Source of the DNA: Caballeronia sp. dw_276
Lineage (GTDB): Bacteria > Pseudomonadota > Gammaproteobacteria > Burkholderiales > Burkholderiaceae
Length of the DNA stretch: 64,000 bases
Assembly (NCBI RefSeq): GCF_018449635.1
Contig: NZ_JAAVUV010000002.1
Span: 248,001 to 312,000 of the forward strand
Reading direction: 5' to 3'
Part shown: positions 26,129 through 36,168 of the stretch, one piece after another
How positions within the stretch are numbered: the first letter of the stretch is position 1
Layout of the letters: each line of letters opens with the position of its first letter
Notes under the pieces: model-generated
Seen by the model: the letters and a program-made list of their open reading frames with translations, nothing else
The model's database searches: none
What the model was told of the DNA's origin: nothing
Position numbers and translations under genes: made by a program

Positions 26129-26941
26129 ATGAAAACTTCGAAGCTGTTGATGACACTTGGCGTGGTTGCGCTCAACGTGCTCGGGCACGTCGCGCCTGCG
26201 CACGCAGATGCACTGGATGACATCGAAAAGCGCGGCGTCTTGCGCGTGGCAGTTCCACAGGATTTCGCGCCGTTTGGGTCGGTTGGTCCGAGCATGCAGC
26301 TCGAAGGACTCGATATCGATATTTCCGCTCTGCTCGCCAAAAAGCTCGGCGCGAAACTCGAACTCGTTCCGGTTACGAGCGCCAATCGCATTCCCTATTT
26401 GCAGACGAAGAAGGTAGATTTGATCGTCTCGACGCTTGGCCGCGATGCCGAGCGCGACAAGGTCATCGATTTCTCGCAGTCGTATTCGCCGTACAACAAC
26501 AGCGTGTATGGTCCGGCGAGCATGAAGATCGACGGCCCGGCGGACATGGCCGGCAAGACGGTCGGCGTTGCACGCGGGACGTTCGAGGATTTGATGCTGA
26601 CCAAAAGCGTGCCGCCGTCGACTAATATCAAGCGGTTCGAGGACAACAGCGGCATGATCTCCGCGTACCTTGCGGGTCAGGTTCCGCTGGTCGGGACAGG
26701 AGACTTCGTGGCAACCAAGATCGCCACGACGTTACCGGCATCGGCGCCGAACAAGCCGGCGCTCAAGTACGTGATTCATGAGTCGGCGTGCCATGTGGGC
26801 CTGAACAAGGGCGAGCCGAAGCTGCAAGCGAAAGTCGATGCGATTCTCACCGATGCCAAGAAAAGCGGCGAGCTGAACGGCATTGTGGAGAAATGGCTGC
26901 ACGTGCCGTTGCCGGTGAAGATGGCGCAGAGTACGGATTGA
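26129..26941 (+). CDS. Orphan ABC solute-binding protein, family 3
   Basis: A 270-residue periplasmic binding protein with a signal peptide (KTSKLLMTLGVVALNVLGHVAPAHA). The mature part has family 3 motifs: KRGVLRVAVPQDFAPFG, LEGLDIDISALLAKKLG, KVDLIVSTLGRDAERDKVIDFS and AGKTVGVARGTFED. The family binds polar amino acids or small organic cations. No permease or ATPase gene accompanies it; the nearest candidates are at 13-15 kb. The chosen ATG has weak AAAC upstream and lies just after the 12-bp repeat array. The frame open upstream only reads through the repeats. Confidence 0.9.
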   Translation: MKTSKLLMTLGVVALNVLGHVAPAHADALDDIEKRGVLRVAVPQDFAPFGSVGPSMQLEGLDIDISALLAKKLGAKLELVPVTSANRIPYLQTKKVDLIVSTLGRDAERDKVIDFSQSYSPYNNSVYGPASMKIDGPADMAGKTVGVARGTFEDLMLTKSVPPSTNIKRFEDNSGMISAYLAGQVPLVGTGDFVATKIATTLPASAPNKPALKYVIHESACHVGLNKGEPKLQAKVDAILTDAKKSGELNGIVEKWLHVPLPVKMAQSTD

Positions 26942-27390
26942 GAGTGGCCGCGCGGTTCGCCGGGACAGTTGGCAGTTTCATAGGCCGATGACGTGTCCGT
27001 GCCCAGTTGCAAATCGCGCGCCGTTTCTCCGGCTATGCCTGCGAGCAGTTCTGCCGTAGTCCGGAAATAGTTGCAGGACGTTCCCCGCGCAATCCCTGCG
27101 CGGCCACGATTGAACAAGCACACTTATACGGGACTACTACGTATTTTTTAGCACAAGAGGAGATGCGCGACGTACAGGCACTCGAACGGATCTCGAGTCA
27201 CGGCTTTCACTCGCCGGAGCCCAAGCAAAAGTTAAACAATAGGAACCTTTGACACTCACTTGATAGTTAGTCGACGTCCTTCCCTCAAGCGCTCCAGACC
27301 TGCTAGGATCGGCGGTTGCTGAATCGAAAGCGAACCTACCCTCGCCAGGGCAAACACCGCCCTCGCACGCAGAGAACGGAGCTGTGCACC
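26942..27390. other. Gene-free stretch
   Basis: About 450 bases between the binding protein and the CocE-like gene. One small weak hairpin (CCGCGC/GCGCGG, 27085-27103) was seen. An 81-codon frame here has no family features and no convincing ribosome site, so no gene is called. Confidence 0.5.
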
Positions 27391-29133
27391 ATGAGCGTCG
27401 ACCAGAAAATATTCATGCCATCCCATCCTCTGGAACCCGGTCCGAGGTATGGAGTGCTAAGTGGCTTCGAGCCTGGAACCAGTATTCTCAAGGCGGGTTC
27501 TCGGATTGCGCCGCCGTTCCAGTCGCTGCCGGTCGACGTCGTACTCGAAAAGGACGTAGCGGTCACATTGCGTGACGGTGTGACGATCTATGTCGACGTT
27601 TTTCGTCCAGCCGGGCCGCAAAAGGTTCCGGTCATCGTGGCATGGAGTCCCTACGGCAAGGGCCAGGGAACCTCCCAGAGCGTGGTCGGGATATTCGGCA
27701 TGGTTGGACTGGACAATGGGATCCTGTCCGGCCTTGAGAAGTTTGAAGGTCCGGACCCCGCCTACTGGTGCGCGCATGGTTACGCGATCTGCAATCCCGA
27801 CATTCGCGGAGTTGCCAATTGCGAGGGAGATAGCGTCGTGTGGGATCGCCAGGAAGGCCGGGACTGCCATGACCTCATTGAGTGGCTGGCGGCCCAGGCG
27901 TGGTGCAGCGGCAAGGTCGCGATGAGCGGCACGTCCTACCTCGCAGTCTCGCAGTGGTTCACCGCGGCGGAACAACCACCGCACCTGGCAGCGATCAACC
28001 CGTGGGAAGGTGTCAGCGACGTTTATCGTGATCTGGTAATGCGGGGCGGCATGCCCGACACCGGCTTCGCCAGACAGCTCCAGGACAACAGCTTCTGGGG
28101 CAACGGCCAGAAAGAGGACCTCCTCGCCGAAGCCGAACGCTACCCTCTCATGAACGAGCTGTGGGAGGACAAGATTCCTCGCTTCAAGCGGATCACGGTG
28201 CCGGCGTATGTTGTGGCGAGCTACTCGAACACGCTGCACACGGCCGGGACCTTCCGCGCGTGGCGCCGGATGGCCTCCGAACAGAAGTGGCTGCGAATCC
28301 ACAACACCCAGGAATGGCCCGACTACTACGACGAAGCGAACAGGCAGGACCTGCGCCGGTTCTTCGATCATTTTCTGAAGGATGAAGACAACGGATGGGA
28401 GCAGACGCCCCGGGTCCGCTACGCCGTGCTCGACCTGCAAGGCGGGGACAGGGTCGCCGTCGCAGCCGACGAGTTCCCTCCAAAGAATGTCAGCTTGACG
28501 AAGTATTACCTGGACGGCCGGTTTCGCACCTTGGGCATCGCCGCGCCATCGCAGGGGGCTACGGCTGCCTATGAGGTCGAATCCAACCCTGACCTCGTGT
28601 CCTTCGTCATGCGATTCGAGCAGGAAACTACGCTTGTCGGTTACCCGAAGGCGCACCTTTGGGTCGAGGCGCGGGGATCAGACGACATGGACCTGTTCGT
28701 CCTGGTTCAGAAGCTCGACGCCCACGGCACCCCGCTGCAGCAATTCACCGTGCCCAATCAGAGCGCACTCGTGCACGACATCACCGAACATGGCGCCTCG
28801 ATTCTTCGCTACAAAGGGTCCGACGGACGGCTGCGCGCCTCCATGCGATGCCTGGATCGGGCGCTTTCGACGGATGCAGTGCCCGCGCACACTTTTGACC
28901 GGATCGAGAAACTTTCAGCGGGCGAAGTTGTGGACCTCGAGATCGACTTGCTCCCGGTCGGGCTCGCGTTCTCACCCGGCGAACAACTCCGTCTCGTCAT
29001 CAGCGGCCGAAGCCTCCTGGGCACGATGATGCCCGGAAACCAGGAGTACGTTCCCGCCAACAGCGGAAACCACATCATTCACACTGGCGGAAACAACGCC
29101 TCCTACCTTCAACTACCCGTGTTGGTGAAGTAA
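27391..29133 (+). CDS. CocE/NonD family alpha/beta hydrolase
   Basis: A 580-residue hydrolase of the X-Pro dipeptidyl-peptidase S15/CocE type. The N-terminal alpha/beta domain holds DGVTIYVDVFRPAG, the NPDIRGVANCEG oxyanion region and the nucleophile elbow SGTSYLA with Ser182. The C-terminal jelly-roll domain (residues about 370-580) includes LVGYPKAHLWVEARGSDDMDLFV and SPGEQLRLVISG. Relatives hydrolyse cocaine, beta-lactam esters, or N-terminal prolyl peptides. The ATG at 27391 was chosen for family fit. The AraC gene at 29201 converges on it. The natural substrate is unknown. Confidence 0.92.
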   Translation: MSVDQKIFMPSHPLEPGPRYGVLSGFEPGTSILKAGSRIAPPFQSLPVDVVLEKDVAVTLRDGVTIYVDVFRPAGPQKVPVIVAWSPYGKGQGTSQSVVGIFGMVGLDNGILSGLEKFEGPDPAYWCAHGYAICNPDIRGVANCEGDSVVWDRQEGRDCHDLIEWLAAQAWCSGKVAMSGTSYLAVSQWFTAAEQPPHLAAINPWEGVSDVYRDLVMRGGMPDTGFARQLQDNSFWGNGQKEDLLAEAERYPLMNELWEDKIPRFKRITVPAYVVASYSNTLHTAGTFRAWRRMASEQKWLRIHNTQEWPDYYDEANRQDLRRFFDHFLKDEDNGWEQTPRVRYAVLDLQGGDRVAVAADEFPPKNVSLTKYYLDGRFRTLGIAAPSQGATAAYEVESNPDLVSFVMRFEQETTLVGYPKAHLWVEARGSDDMDLFVLVQKLDAHGTPLQQFTVPNQSALVHDITEHGASILRYKGSDGRLRASMRCLDRALSTDAVPAHTFDRIEKLSAGEVVDLEIDLLPVGLAFSPGEQLRLVISGRSLLGTMMPGNQEYVPANSGNHIIHTGGNNASYLQLPVLVK

Positions 29134-29200
29134 CCTGCTTGGCAGGCATCGGCGTGCCAGCACCCTGCTGCCGCGCGCCGTCTTTGCTCGACCAGCTTTA

Positions 29201-30256
29201 TCAGCCAAGTTGCGCGCGTTGACGAAACGCCAGCGGCGGTACGTCATGCCGCGTGCGGAAGAACCGCGTGAAAGCGCTCTGCGACGAGAAACCCAGTTGT
29301 TCACTGATATGTCCGAGACTTAAAGTTGTCTCGCTGAGCAATCGGCACGCTTCTTTATATCTGACGCGCGATTCGAGTTCGGTGAAATGCAGTCCCTCGG
29401 ATTGCAATCGCCGGTGCAATGTCCATCGCGAGGTATTCAAACGCTGGCATGTCTGCGCAAGCAGTGACGACGATGCATATCCCTCTTCGCCTGGGTCCCG
29501 GATAATTTCGCTGATCAGGTGCTCGACGCTGTATGAAAACCGATGTCCCCTTTGAATGCGCAGAAGCTCATGCTGAGCCTGTTGCCGCAGAAAAGGCGCC
29601 AGCGTTGCGTTGTAATGGACAAGCGGCGCGTCCAGCAGCGCGCTTGCAAACTGCAACCGGTTTGCATCGGCGCTATACCGCACTGCTGCGCCAAAGTACT
29701 CGCCAATATCGTTGGCTCCGGGGACGGCGGGCCCCATGAGCGAAACCCGAAACACCGTTTGCTCCAGACCGTCGTAGGCCCTGATCAAACTGGCAAGTAC
29801 CTGAAAGTTGGACAGCGCCTGGAAACCGCTCGCCGGCGCAAACTCCGCGATGTATTCGAACTGTGCGTGCTCCGGGGTCTCCCGGTAGCCGAGAAAATCG
29901 AACTCGCCGATTAACGGACGAAACGTCTGATACGACTCCAGCGCTTCACGCAGTGTCCGGGCATTGAGGCATAGGTTGCCCAGTACAGGGAAATCCGGAA
30001 ATAACATGTGCGGCAGGTCAGGCATCGCTCGCGACGAAACGCCGACATGCGCCATCAATTCGACGACCCGCCTGTGCCGTGCGGCGTCGATGCGACCGCT
30101 TCTGTCGACGAGTTCCTGCGGGCTGATTCCGGTGCGGGTGGTGAACAATTGCGGCGACACGCCGGCACGCTCGGCGGCGTCCATTGCGAAAACGGCGATG
30201 CGATTGGAAACAGTACGGCTGTGGCCGCTGAAGTGTGACGACGTTCTGGATGACAT
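29201..30256 (-). CDS. AraC family regulator with PF12625-type N-terminus
   Basis: A regulator of about 351 residues. The N-terminal half is the AraC ligand-binding type found in OruR/ArgR-like and quorum-related regulators (SPQLFTTRTGISPQELVDRSGRIDA, ALESYQTFRPLIGEFDF). The C-terminal double helix-turn-helix holds SSLLAQTCQRLNTSRWTLHRRLQ and LSLGHISEQLGFSSQSAFTRFFRTRHDVPPLAFR. A GTG at 30277 is an alternative start seven codons upstream. It lies between the CocE-type hydrolase (convergent) and the GH3 gene (divergent), and could regulate either. Confidence 0.9.
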   Translation of the reverse strand: MSSRTSSHFSGHSRTVSNRIAVFAMDAAERAGVSPQLFTTRTGISPQELVDRSGRIDAARHRRVVELMAHVGVSSRAMPDLPHMLFPDFPVLGNLCLNARTLREALESYQTFRPLIGEFDFLGYRETPEHAQFEYIAEFAPASGFQALSNFQVLASLIRAYDGLEQTVFRVSLMGPAVPGANDIGEYFGAAVRYSADANRLQFASALLDAPLVHYNATLAPFLRQQAQHELLRIQRGHRFSYSVEHLISEIIRDPGEEGYASSSLLAQTCQRLNTSRWTLHRRLQSEGLHFTELESRVRYKEACRLLSETTLSLGHISEQLGFSSQSAFTRFFRTRHDVPPLAFRQRAQLG

Positions 30257-30497
30257 AGGCTCACGGGGCGCTTTCACTTCGTAATGATGCTTAGAGATCG
30301 ACGCTCACGCCATCAGGAATTCCCATAGCTTGCTGCCCGAAGACCGGGAAAGTTACGCCCGCTTACACGCCGCGCTCCAGAAAGATAAATGGTGCACCCC
30401 ACGGTAAAACGTCGATTGAAATCGGTCGGTAAAGTGATGAACGCCTTCTTGTAAGGTCGTCACAGTAGCCAAAAAAACCTAATTTCAGGAGACATGA

Positions 30498-32513
30498 GTG
30501 AGCCTCAATTCCCGGTCAGTTTTCCCCAGATCAGCGTTGACAGCGTCGAGCATGACGCTTGCGCTTGGCCTGTTCGCCTGCGGCAGCGACGATCCCGCTA
30601 CCGCCCCCGTCGCCCAACCGGATTTCGGCCAGACCACGCTAAACCTGATTTCGAGGGACGGCCTGAAATTCAAGGATATGGACAAGAGCGGCCAGCTCGA
30701 ACCCTTTGAAGACTGGCGGTTGAGCGCCGACGTCCGCGCGCGCGATCTGGTGAGCCGCCTGACGCTCGCCGAGAAAGCCGGCTTGATGATGCACGGCACG
30801 GCTCCTGTCCTGAACGATACAACCGGCGCGGGCACAGGCACGGCCTACGACATGGCCGCGCTAAAAACGTACATCAACGACCGGCACATCAGTACATACA
30901 TCACGCGCATGAGCGGCAATGCGAAGACGATGGCCGATCAATACAATCAGCTTCAGGCACTCGCCGAACAGTCCCGGCTCGGCATTCCCGTATCGATCAG
31001 TTCGGACCCGCGCAATCACTTTCAGTACGTGCTCGGGGCGAGCGCGGGCGATAGCGGGTTTTCGAAGTGGCCCGAAACCCTCGGCTTTGCCGCGATTGGC
31101 GATACCGCGCTTACACGCAAATTCGGTGACATCGCGCGTCAGGAATATCGCGCGGTGGGCATTACCGAAGCGCTTTCACCGCAAGCCGATCTGGCTACCG
31201 AGCCGCGTTGGGCCCGCATCAACGGGACCTTCGGCGAAGACGCCGACCTGACGCGCGCCCAGGTGCAGGCCTACATCGAAGGCTTCCAGGGCGGCAGCAA
31301 CGGCATTCAGGCGAACAGTGTTATCGCCGTGGTCAAGCATTGGGCCGGATACGGTGCGCAGAAGTCCGGGTTCGACAGCCACAACTACTATGGCCGCTAC
31401 GCGACTTATCCGGGCAACAACTACGCCTATCATCTGAAGCCGTTCGAAGGTGCATTCGCCGCCAACGTCGGCTCCGTGATGCCGACTTACTCCGAACCTG
31501 ACGGACCGGTCACCATCGACGGAATCGCGCTCGAGCAAGTCGGCGCTGCTTACGACAAGGCCCTCCTGACCGATCTGCTGCGCGGCAAGTACAACTTCAA
31601 GGGCGTGATCGTTTCGGACTGGCTTATTGCCTCCGACTGCGACGCGAACTGCATGAACGGCGCCTCTTCCGGCGCACCGTCTTTTGTTGGGCTGGGCATG
31701 CCGTGGGGAATGGAAAGCGCGACTCGTCTGCAGCGTTTCGTGAAAGCGGTCAACGCGGGCATCGATCAATTTGGCGGGGAAGACGACCCGAGTTTCATCA
31801 TTCAGGCCGTCAACCAGGGCTTGCTGACTGAAGCGCGTCTTGCTGATTCAGCGTACCGCGTGCTTCTGCAAAAATTCCAGCAGGGGTTGTTCGATCATCC
31901 GTACGTCGATGCCACTGCTGCGGGCGGAATCGTGGGCAACGCCGACTTCCAGGCCCAGGCGCTCGATGCGCAACGCCGGTCGATGGTGCTGCTGCAAAAC
32001 AACGACAAGCTGCTGCCAATGGCGGACGCCGGCAAGAAAGTCTGGCTGTATGGCATCGACCCTGCGGTTGCGCGCAAATATGGCTATCAGGTCGTCGATA
32101 CGCCACAGGCTGCGGACGTAGCGATACTGCGCGTGAATACGCCATACGAGACGCTCCATCCGAACTACGTATTCGGCGCGATGCAGCATGAAGGCAGCCT
32201 TGCGTTCATCGACGGCAACCCGGACTACGAGGCGATCAAACAGGCCGCCAGTGCTCCGAAGTCGATCGTGTCGGTCTATATGGATCGTCCGGCGATCCTG
32301 ACCAATGTGCAGTCAAAGGCGACTGCCATCCTCGCGAATTTCGGCGCGAGCGACACAGCACTGTTCGATGTGTTGACGGGTAAAGGCAAGCCTCAAGGGA
32401 AACTCCCGTTTGAGTTGCCTTCGTCGATGGCAGAGGTGGCGGCGCAGTTGGAAGATCTCCCGCACGACACCGCGCACCCGCTGTATCCGTTCGGGTTTGG
32501 CCTGACGTATTAA
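30498..32513 (+). CDS. Glycoside hydrolase family 3 lipoprotein
   Basis: A 671-residue GH3 enzyme. The GTG start at 30498 has TCAGGA seven bases before; an ATG four bases upstream is in the wrong frame. Residues 1-28 form a signal with a lipobox-like LFAC, so it is probably a lipoprotein, though Phe at -2 is unusual. The catalytic barrel shows GVIVSDW with nucleophile Asp374 and the KHWAGYG substrate loop. The second domain carries RRSMVLLQNNDKLLPM and GKLPFELP. GH3 enzymes remove beta-linked glucose or xylose from oligosaccharides. A single Ca-binding-like DMDKSGQLEPFEDW stretch follows the signal. Confidence 0.93.
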   Translation: MSLNSRSVFPRSALTASSMTLALGLFACGSDDPATAPVAQPDFGQTTLNLISRDGLKFKDMDKSGQLEPFEDWRLSADVRARDLVSRLTLAEKAGLMMHGTAPVLNDTTGAGTGTAYDMAALKTYINDRHISTYITRMSGNAKTMADQYNQLQALAEQSRLGIPVSISSDPRNHFQYVLGASAGDSGFSKWPETLGFAAIGDTALTRKFGDIARQEYRAVGITEALSPQADLATEPRWARINGTFGEDADLTRAQVQAYIEGFQGGSNGIQANSVIAVVKHWAGYGAQKSGFDSHNYYGRYATYPGNNYAYHLKPFEGAFAANVGSVMPTYSEPDGPVTIDGIALEQVGAAYDKALLTDLLRGKYNFKGVIVSDWLIASDCDANCMNGASSGAPSFVGLGMPWGMESATRLQRFVKAVNAGIDQFGGEDDPSFIIQAVNQGLLTEARLADSAYRVLLQKFQQGLFDHPYVDATAAGGIVGNADFQAQALDAQRRSMVLLQNNDKLLPMADAGKKVWLYGIDPAVARKYGYQVVDTPQAADVAILRVNTPYETLHPNYVFGAMQHEGSLAFIDGNPDYEAIKQAASAPKSIVSVYMDRPAILTNVQSKATAILANFGASDTALFDVLTGKGKPQGKLPFELPSSMAEVAAQLEDLPHDTAHPLYPFGFGLTY

Positions 32514-32532
32514 TTATTGGTGTTGACTAGGT

Positions 32533-32564
32533 GCGGCGCGCGCAAAGACTACAGCGCGCGCCGC
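32533..32564. terminator. GC-rich convergent hairpin
   Basis: Arms GCGGCGCGCGC (32533-32543) and GCGCGCGCCGC (32554-32564) pair perfectly with a 10-base loop. It lies between the GH3 and prfC stops, 2 bases from the latter. No T-run follows on either strand, so rho-independent termination is uncertain. Confidence 0.45.
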
Positions 32565-32566
32565 GC

Positions 32567-34168
32567 TCAAATAGACTTCTGAAACGGCGCGCCCGAATGC
32601 TCCCGCAATTCATTGAAGACGATCTTGGGCCAGGCCTTCTGCGCGACATCGATTTCAGAAACATGGGAAGCAAGATACGTCGGCGCATTCGATGCATCCA
32701 GCGCAATGCGCGCCGCATAGGCATCGGTGAAACGACGCAACTCCGCCGCGTCATCGCACGTCACCCATCGCGACATGCGGTAGCGCGCCGGCATGATCCG
32801 TACATCGACCTTGTATTCCGCCGACAATCGATGCGCCACCACTTCGAACTGCAACTGCCCGACCGCGCCCAGAATGGTCGAGCCGCCGAGCACGGGACGG
32901 AATACCTGAATCGCGCCCTCGTCGCCGAGCTGGCGTAGCGCCTCACCCAACTGCTTTGCGCGAATCGGGTCGACGACTTCCACCGTCTGGAAAATTTCCG
33001 GCGCGAAGAACGGCAAGCCGACGAACTGCAGCATCTCGCCTTCGGTCAACGTATCGCCGAGACTCAAGGTGCCATGATTCGGAATGCCGATGATATCGCC
33101 GGGATAAGCCTCGCTCACCGTCTCGCGTCGCTGCGACAGGAACGTCACCACGTTGCTCGCGCGAAACGTCTTGCCCGAACGCGTCACCTTCAAGGCCATG
33201 CCGCGCTCGAAATGCCCGGAACACACACGGATAAATGCCACGCGGTCACGATGCGCGGGATCCATGTTGGCCTGCACCTTGAACACCACGCCCGTAAAAC
33301 GCGGCTCTTCGGGCAACACCGGACGTTGCACCGACATCCGCATGGCAGGCGGCGGCGCCAGTTCCACGAGCGCGTCGAGAATTTCCTTCACGCCGAAATT
33401 GTTGATCGCCGATCCGAACAACACGGGCGATTGTTCACCGGCCAGAAACGCCGCGCGATCGAATGCCGGCGTTGCGCCCGTGATCAGATCGATCTCTTCT
33501 TTCGCACGCGCCCAGCTCGGGCCGAAACGGCGTTCTCCGTCGGCATCGTCGAGGGCGTGCACGGTTTCCACCGCGCCGCCGGCTGTGTCCTGCCCCGCGC
33601 GAAACACGCGCACCTGGTCGTGCTCGATGTCGTAGACGCCCTGAAATTCCTTGCCCATGCCAATGGGCCACGTGAACGGCACGGCGGCGACGCCAAGATG
33701 CTGTTCGATCTCATCAAGCAATTCGAGCGGCTGACGCACTTCACGATCCATCTTGTTGATGAACGTGAGAATCGGCGTGCGGCGGCTGCGGCACACTTCG
33801 AGCAACTTGAGGGTCTGGGCTTCGACACCGTTTGCGCCATCGATCACCATCACGGCAGCGTCGACAGCGGTCAGAACACGATAGGTGTCTTCGGAGAAGT
33901 CTTCGTGGCCGGGGGTATCGAGCAGGTTGATGACGCAATCGCCGTATTCGAACTGCATGACGGAGCTGGCGACGGAAATGCCACGCTGCTTTTCGATTTC
34001 CATCCAGTCGGACGTTGCGTAGCGATTGCTCTTGCGGCCCTTCACCGTGCCGGCAATCTGGATCGCGCCCGAAAACAGCAAGAGCTTTTCGGTCAGCGTG
34101 GTTTTGCCCGCGTCAGGGTGGGAAATAACCGCGAACGTGCGGCGCCGTTTGAGTTCGGAAAGTGCCAT
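32567..34168 (-). CDS. prfC: Peptide chain release factor 3
   Basis: A 533-residue translational GTPase, full length for RF3. G1 is SHPDAGKTTLTEKLLLFSGAI in outline, G2 lies in GISVASSVMQFEY, G3 is DTPGHEDFSEDTYR and G4 is NKMDRE. RF3 frees RF1 and RF2 from the ribosome after peptide release. The ATG at 34168 starts the family's MALSELKRRRTFAVISHPD; the open frame upstream lacks homology. It stands alone and is the clearest core gene in the window. Confidence 0.97.
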   Translation of the reverse strand: MALSELKRRRTFAVISHPDAGKTTLTEKLLLFSGAIQIAGTVKGRKSNRYATSDWMEIEKQRGISVASSVMQFEYGDCVINLLDTPGHEDFSEDTYRVLTAVDAAVMVIDGANGVEAQTLKLLEVCRSRRTPILTFINKMDREVRQPLELLDEIEQHLGVAAVPFTWPIGMGKEFQGVYDIEHDQVRVFRAGQDTAGGAVETVHALDDADGERRFGPSWARAKEEIDLITGATPAFDRAAFLAGEQSPVLFGSAINNFGVKEILDALVELAPPPAMRMSVQRPVLPEEPRFTGVVFKVQANMDPAHRDRVAFIRVCSGHFERGMALKVTRSGKTFRASNVVTFLSQRRETVSEAYPGDIIGIPNHGTLSLGDTLTEGEMLQFVGLPFFAPEIFQTVEVVDPIRAKQLGEALRQLGDEGAIQVFRPVLGGSTILGAVGQLQFEVVAHRLSAEYKVDVRIMPARYRMSRWVTCDDAAELRRFTDAYAARIALDASNAPTYLASHVSEIDVAQKAWPKIVFNELREHSGAPFQKSI

Positions 34169-34549
34169 CTGTACGGAAAAGAGCTGAAGGTTGCGCGTTC
34201 GGTTCAAGCGCGCGTAAGGCGGCGGGCGCGGAATTGTCGCAATGACCCCGGCAACCAGCGCAATGAAGGAACGGCGGCGCAAAAAGCCGCGTGGTGTGGA
34301 TGATACACGTCGCCGCGCGCGAACACGGGAAAGGACCCGGCGGATCGGGGATTAAAACGGTCAGGCCGTACGATTCATTGAACCGTACACGGGCTGCGAA
34401 TCCCCAACGAAAACGGCTCGAACGCGCAAACATGCGCATTCGAGCCGTCAATTCAAAGCCCCGCGTTACGCCTTTCGATACCTCGAATGAAGGTATTTCT
34501 CTAAAACAGCGCCACGGTCAGACAGGGCTTTTTTACTGCCCCTTGAAAC
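34169..34549. other. Intergenic region upstream of prfC
   Basis: About 380 bases between prfC and the small exported protein gene on the same strand. It contains the terminator hairpin at 34413-34448 and presumably the prfC promoter. No further gene was recognised. Confidence 0.5.
34413..34448 (-). terminator. Rho-independent terminator for the Asr-like gene
   Basis: Arms ACGGCTCGAA and TTCGAGCCGT (34413-34422, 34439-34448) pair perfectly. On the minus strand the stem is followed by TTTTCGTT, the U-tract expected of a terminator. It lies 100 bases after the stop of the gene at 34550. Confidence 0.75.
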
Positions 34550-34768
34550 TTAAGGCTTTGCTGCGGACGACGGGATCGCCGAAGCGGCGGTCGTGTTCTT
34601 GTGATGCTTCTTGTGATGCTTCTTGGCCTTGTGTGCGCTGGCAGGTTGCGCTGCGTCTGCCGTGGTTGCAGCCGGAGCTGCGGGCGCTACAGCGGGAGCC
34701 GAAGCTTGTGCGAACACAGCAGCGGAAAACAGAGCGGCGAGCGATGCAGCAACGAGTTGCTTTTTCAT
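34550..34768 (-). CDS. Small exported Ala/Lys/His-rich protein, Asr-like
   Basis: A 72-residue protein with a signal peptide (KKQLVAASLAALFSAAVFA, cleavage after VFA) and a mature part dominated by Ala, Pro and a KAKKHHKKHHK block. Size, signal and basic Lys/His repeats recall acid-shock protein Asr, which protects the periplasm at low pH. The likeness is compositional, so the name is tentative. It is a single-gene unit with its own terminator downstream. Confidence 0.72.
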   Translation of the reverse strand: MKKQLVAASLAALFSAAVFAQASAPAVAPAAPAATTADAAQPASAHKAKKHHKKHHKNTTAASAIPSSAAKP

Positions 34769-34941
34769 GGCGGTAAGACCCTTCGTGGTTGTTTAACAGT
34801 GTCGCGGCTTGCGATGTCGCGATTACATGTTTAACGCCTCACCGCTGAGTGTGTTGACACGGTTTCAAAGAAAACTTCGAGCTGAGCTTAGATAAGTGCG
34901 TGATTTACCGGTCAACGAAAAGCTGCAGCATATGCCGCGAT

Positions 34942-36168
34942 TTACGCCATGACGTGGCGCGCTTCATTGCGTCCCTTTTTCCCTAGCCATGTCCACGCGA
35001 TTGCGCACAACATCGCGCACGCGAACATGACGAGGCTCATCGCCTGCGCGCCGTACGTCGAGAACATCAACGCAACGAGCGAACTCGAAGCCGCGCCGCA
35101 CAGCATCTGAACCGATGTCAGCAGCCCGCCCGCCACGCCCGCAAGCTCGGGCAGGGGATCGAGCGCGCCGCGCGTTGCAGTCGGCGCGGCCAGCCCGAAG
35201 CAGAAAGTACATGCCACGAGCAACGGCATGATCGCGAACAAGGTTGCGAGATGCAGCGCGTTCAATGCAGTGAGGGCGAGCGTCGCAGCCAATGTCACGC
35301 AAATCGCAACGGCAAGAATGCGCCGCGCCCCCACGCCGCGCGATGCAAGCAATCCGTTGACTGTCGCACCGGCGACAATGCCGAGGCCGGTCATCGCGAA
35401 CATCGCGGCATAGATGGCTGGTTTGACGTGCAGGACATGCAGCAGCTCCAGCGGCGATCCGGCCACGTATGCAAACATCCAGCCGAATCCGAAGCCATTG
35501 ACCAGGATGTTGCCAATGATCGATCGATGCGTCAGCACGCGCCAATACTGTTTGCGCAGCCCGGCAATGGCCCGGTCCTCGTTTCGTCGCGGAGCGGATT
35601 CGTCGAGGCCCGTCCATGTGGCGATGGCCGCCAACAAACCGCACGCCGCCATGACACCGTAGATTCCGCGCCATTCGATCGCGGCAAGCAATGCAACGCC
35701 AACGGAAGGCGCGACGATCGGGGCAACATTGGCGACGACCGTGATGGCCGCAAGGCGATGCTGCATTGCGTTGCCTTCGAAGCGATCGCGCACGATCGCC
35801 AGCGCCACCGTCATGCCCGCACCCGCGCCAACGCCCTGCAGCATGCGCGCGCCGAGCAATACGTATATGCCGGGCGCAAGCGCCGACACGATCCCGCCGA
35901 CCGTGAACAGCGTCAGGCCAAGCAGAAGCGTGGGCTTGCGGCCACGGGCATCGGAAAGCGGACCGTACACAATCGGCCCGAGCGCGAAACCCGCCATGAA
36001 AAGACTCAGCGTCAGCCCTGCCTGACTCGCGCTCGCGTGCAGTGACCCGGCGATATCGACGAGCGCGGGAAGCGCCATGTCGATGGAAATCGGCGGTAGC
36101 GCAGCCAGCGCGCCTAGATAGATAGCGAACAAGACCGATTGCGGCTGCAGCCGCCAGCGCGTAGTCAT
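34942..36168 (-). CDS. Bcr/CflA-type MFS drug efflux transporter
   Basis: A 408-residue MFS protein with 12 hydrophobic spans. The Bcr/CflA pattern shows in PPISIDMALPALVDIAGSLHAS, the antiporter loop GPLSDARGRKPTLLLGL and GVGAGAGMTVALAIVRDRFEG. Relatives expel bicyclomycin, chloramphenicol or sulfonamides by proton exchange. Its ATG overlaps the stop of the upstream oxidoreductase (ATGA), so the two genes are co-translated; a LysR gene diverges from that pair. Confidence 0.92.
   Translation of the reverse strand: MTTRWRLQPQSVLFAIYLGALAALPPISIDMALPALVDIAGSLHASASQAGLTLSLFMAGFALGPIVYGPLSDARGRKPTLLLGLTLFTVGGIVSALAPGIYVLLGARMLQGVGAGAGMTVALAIVRDRFEGNAMQHRLAAITVVANVAPIVAPSVGVALLAAIEWRGIYGVMAACGLLAAIATWTGLDESAPRRNEDRAIAGLRKQYWRVLTHRSIIGNILVNGFGFGWMFAYVAGSPLELLHVLHVKPAIYAAMFAMTGLGIVAGATVNGLLASRGVGARRILAVAICVTLAATLALTALNALHLATLFAIMPLLVACTFCFGLAAPTATRGALDPLPELAGVAGGLLTSVQMLCGAASSSLVALMFSTYGAQAMSLVMFACAMLCAIAWTWLGKKGRNEARHVMA

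Noticed and set aside
27007-27252. 81-codon frame between the binding protein and the CocE-like gene
   Set aside because: No ribosome site, no family pattern; region looks non-coding.
27457-28656. Minus-strand open frame of 399 codons
   Set aside because: Antisense to the CocE-type hydrolase with no recognisable domain.
33074-34303. Plus-strand open frame of 409 codons
   Set aside because: It mirrors prfC on the opposite strand; a GC-rich codon shadow.
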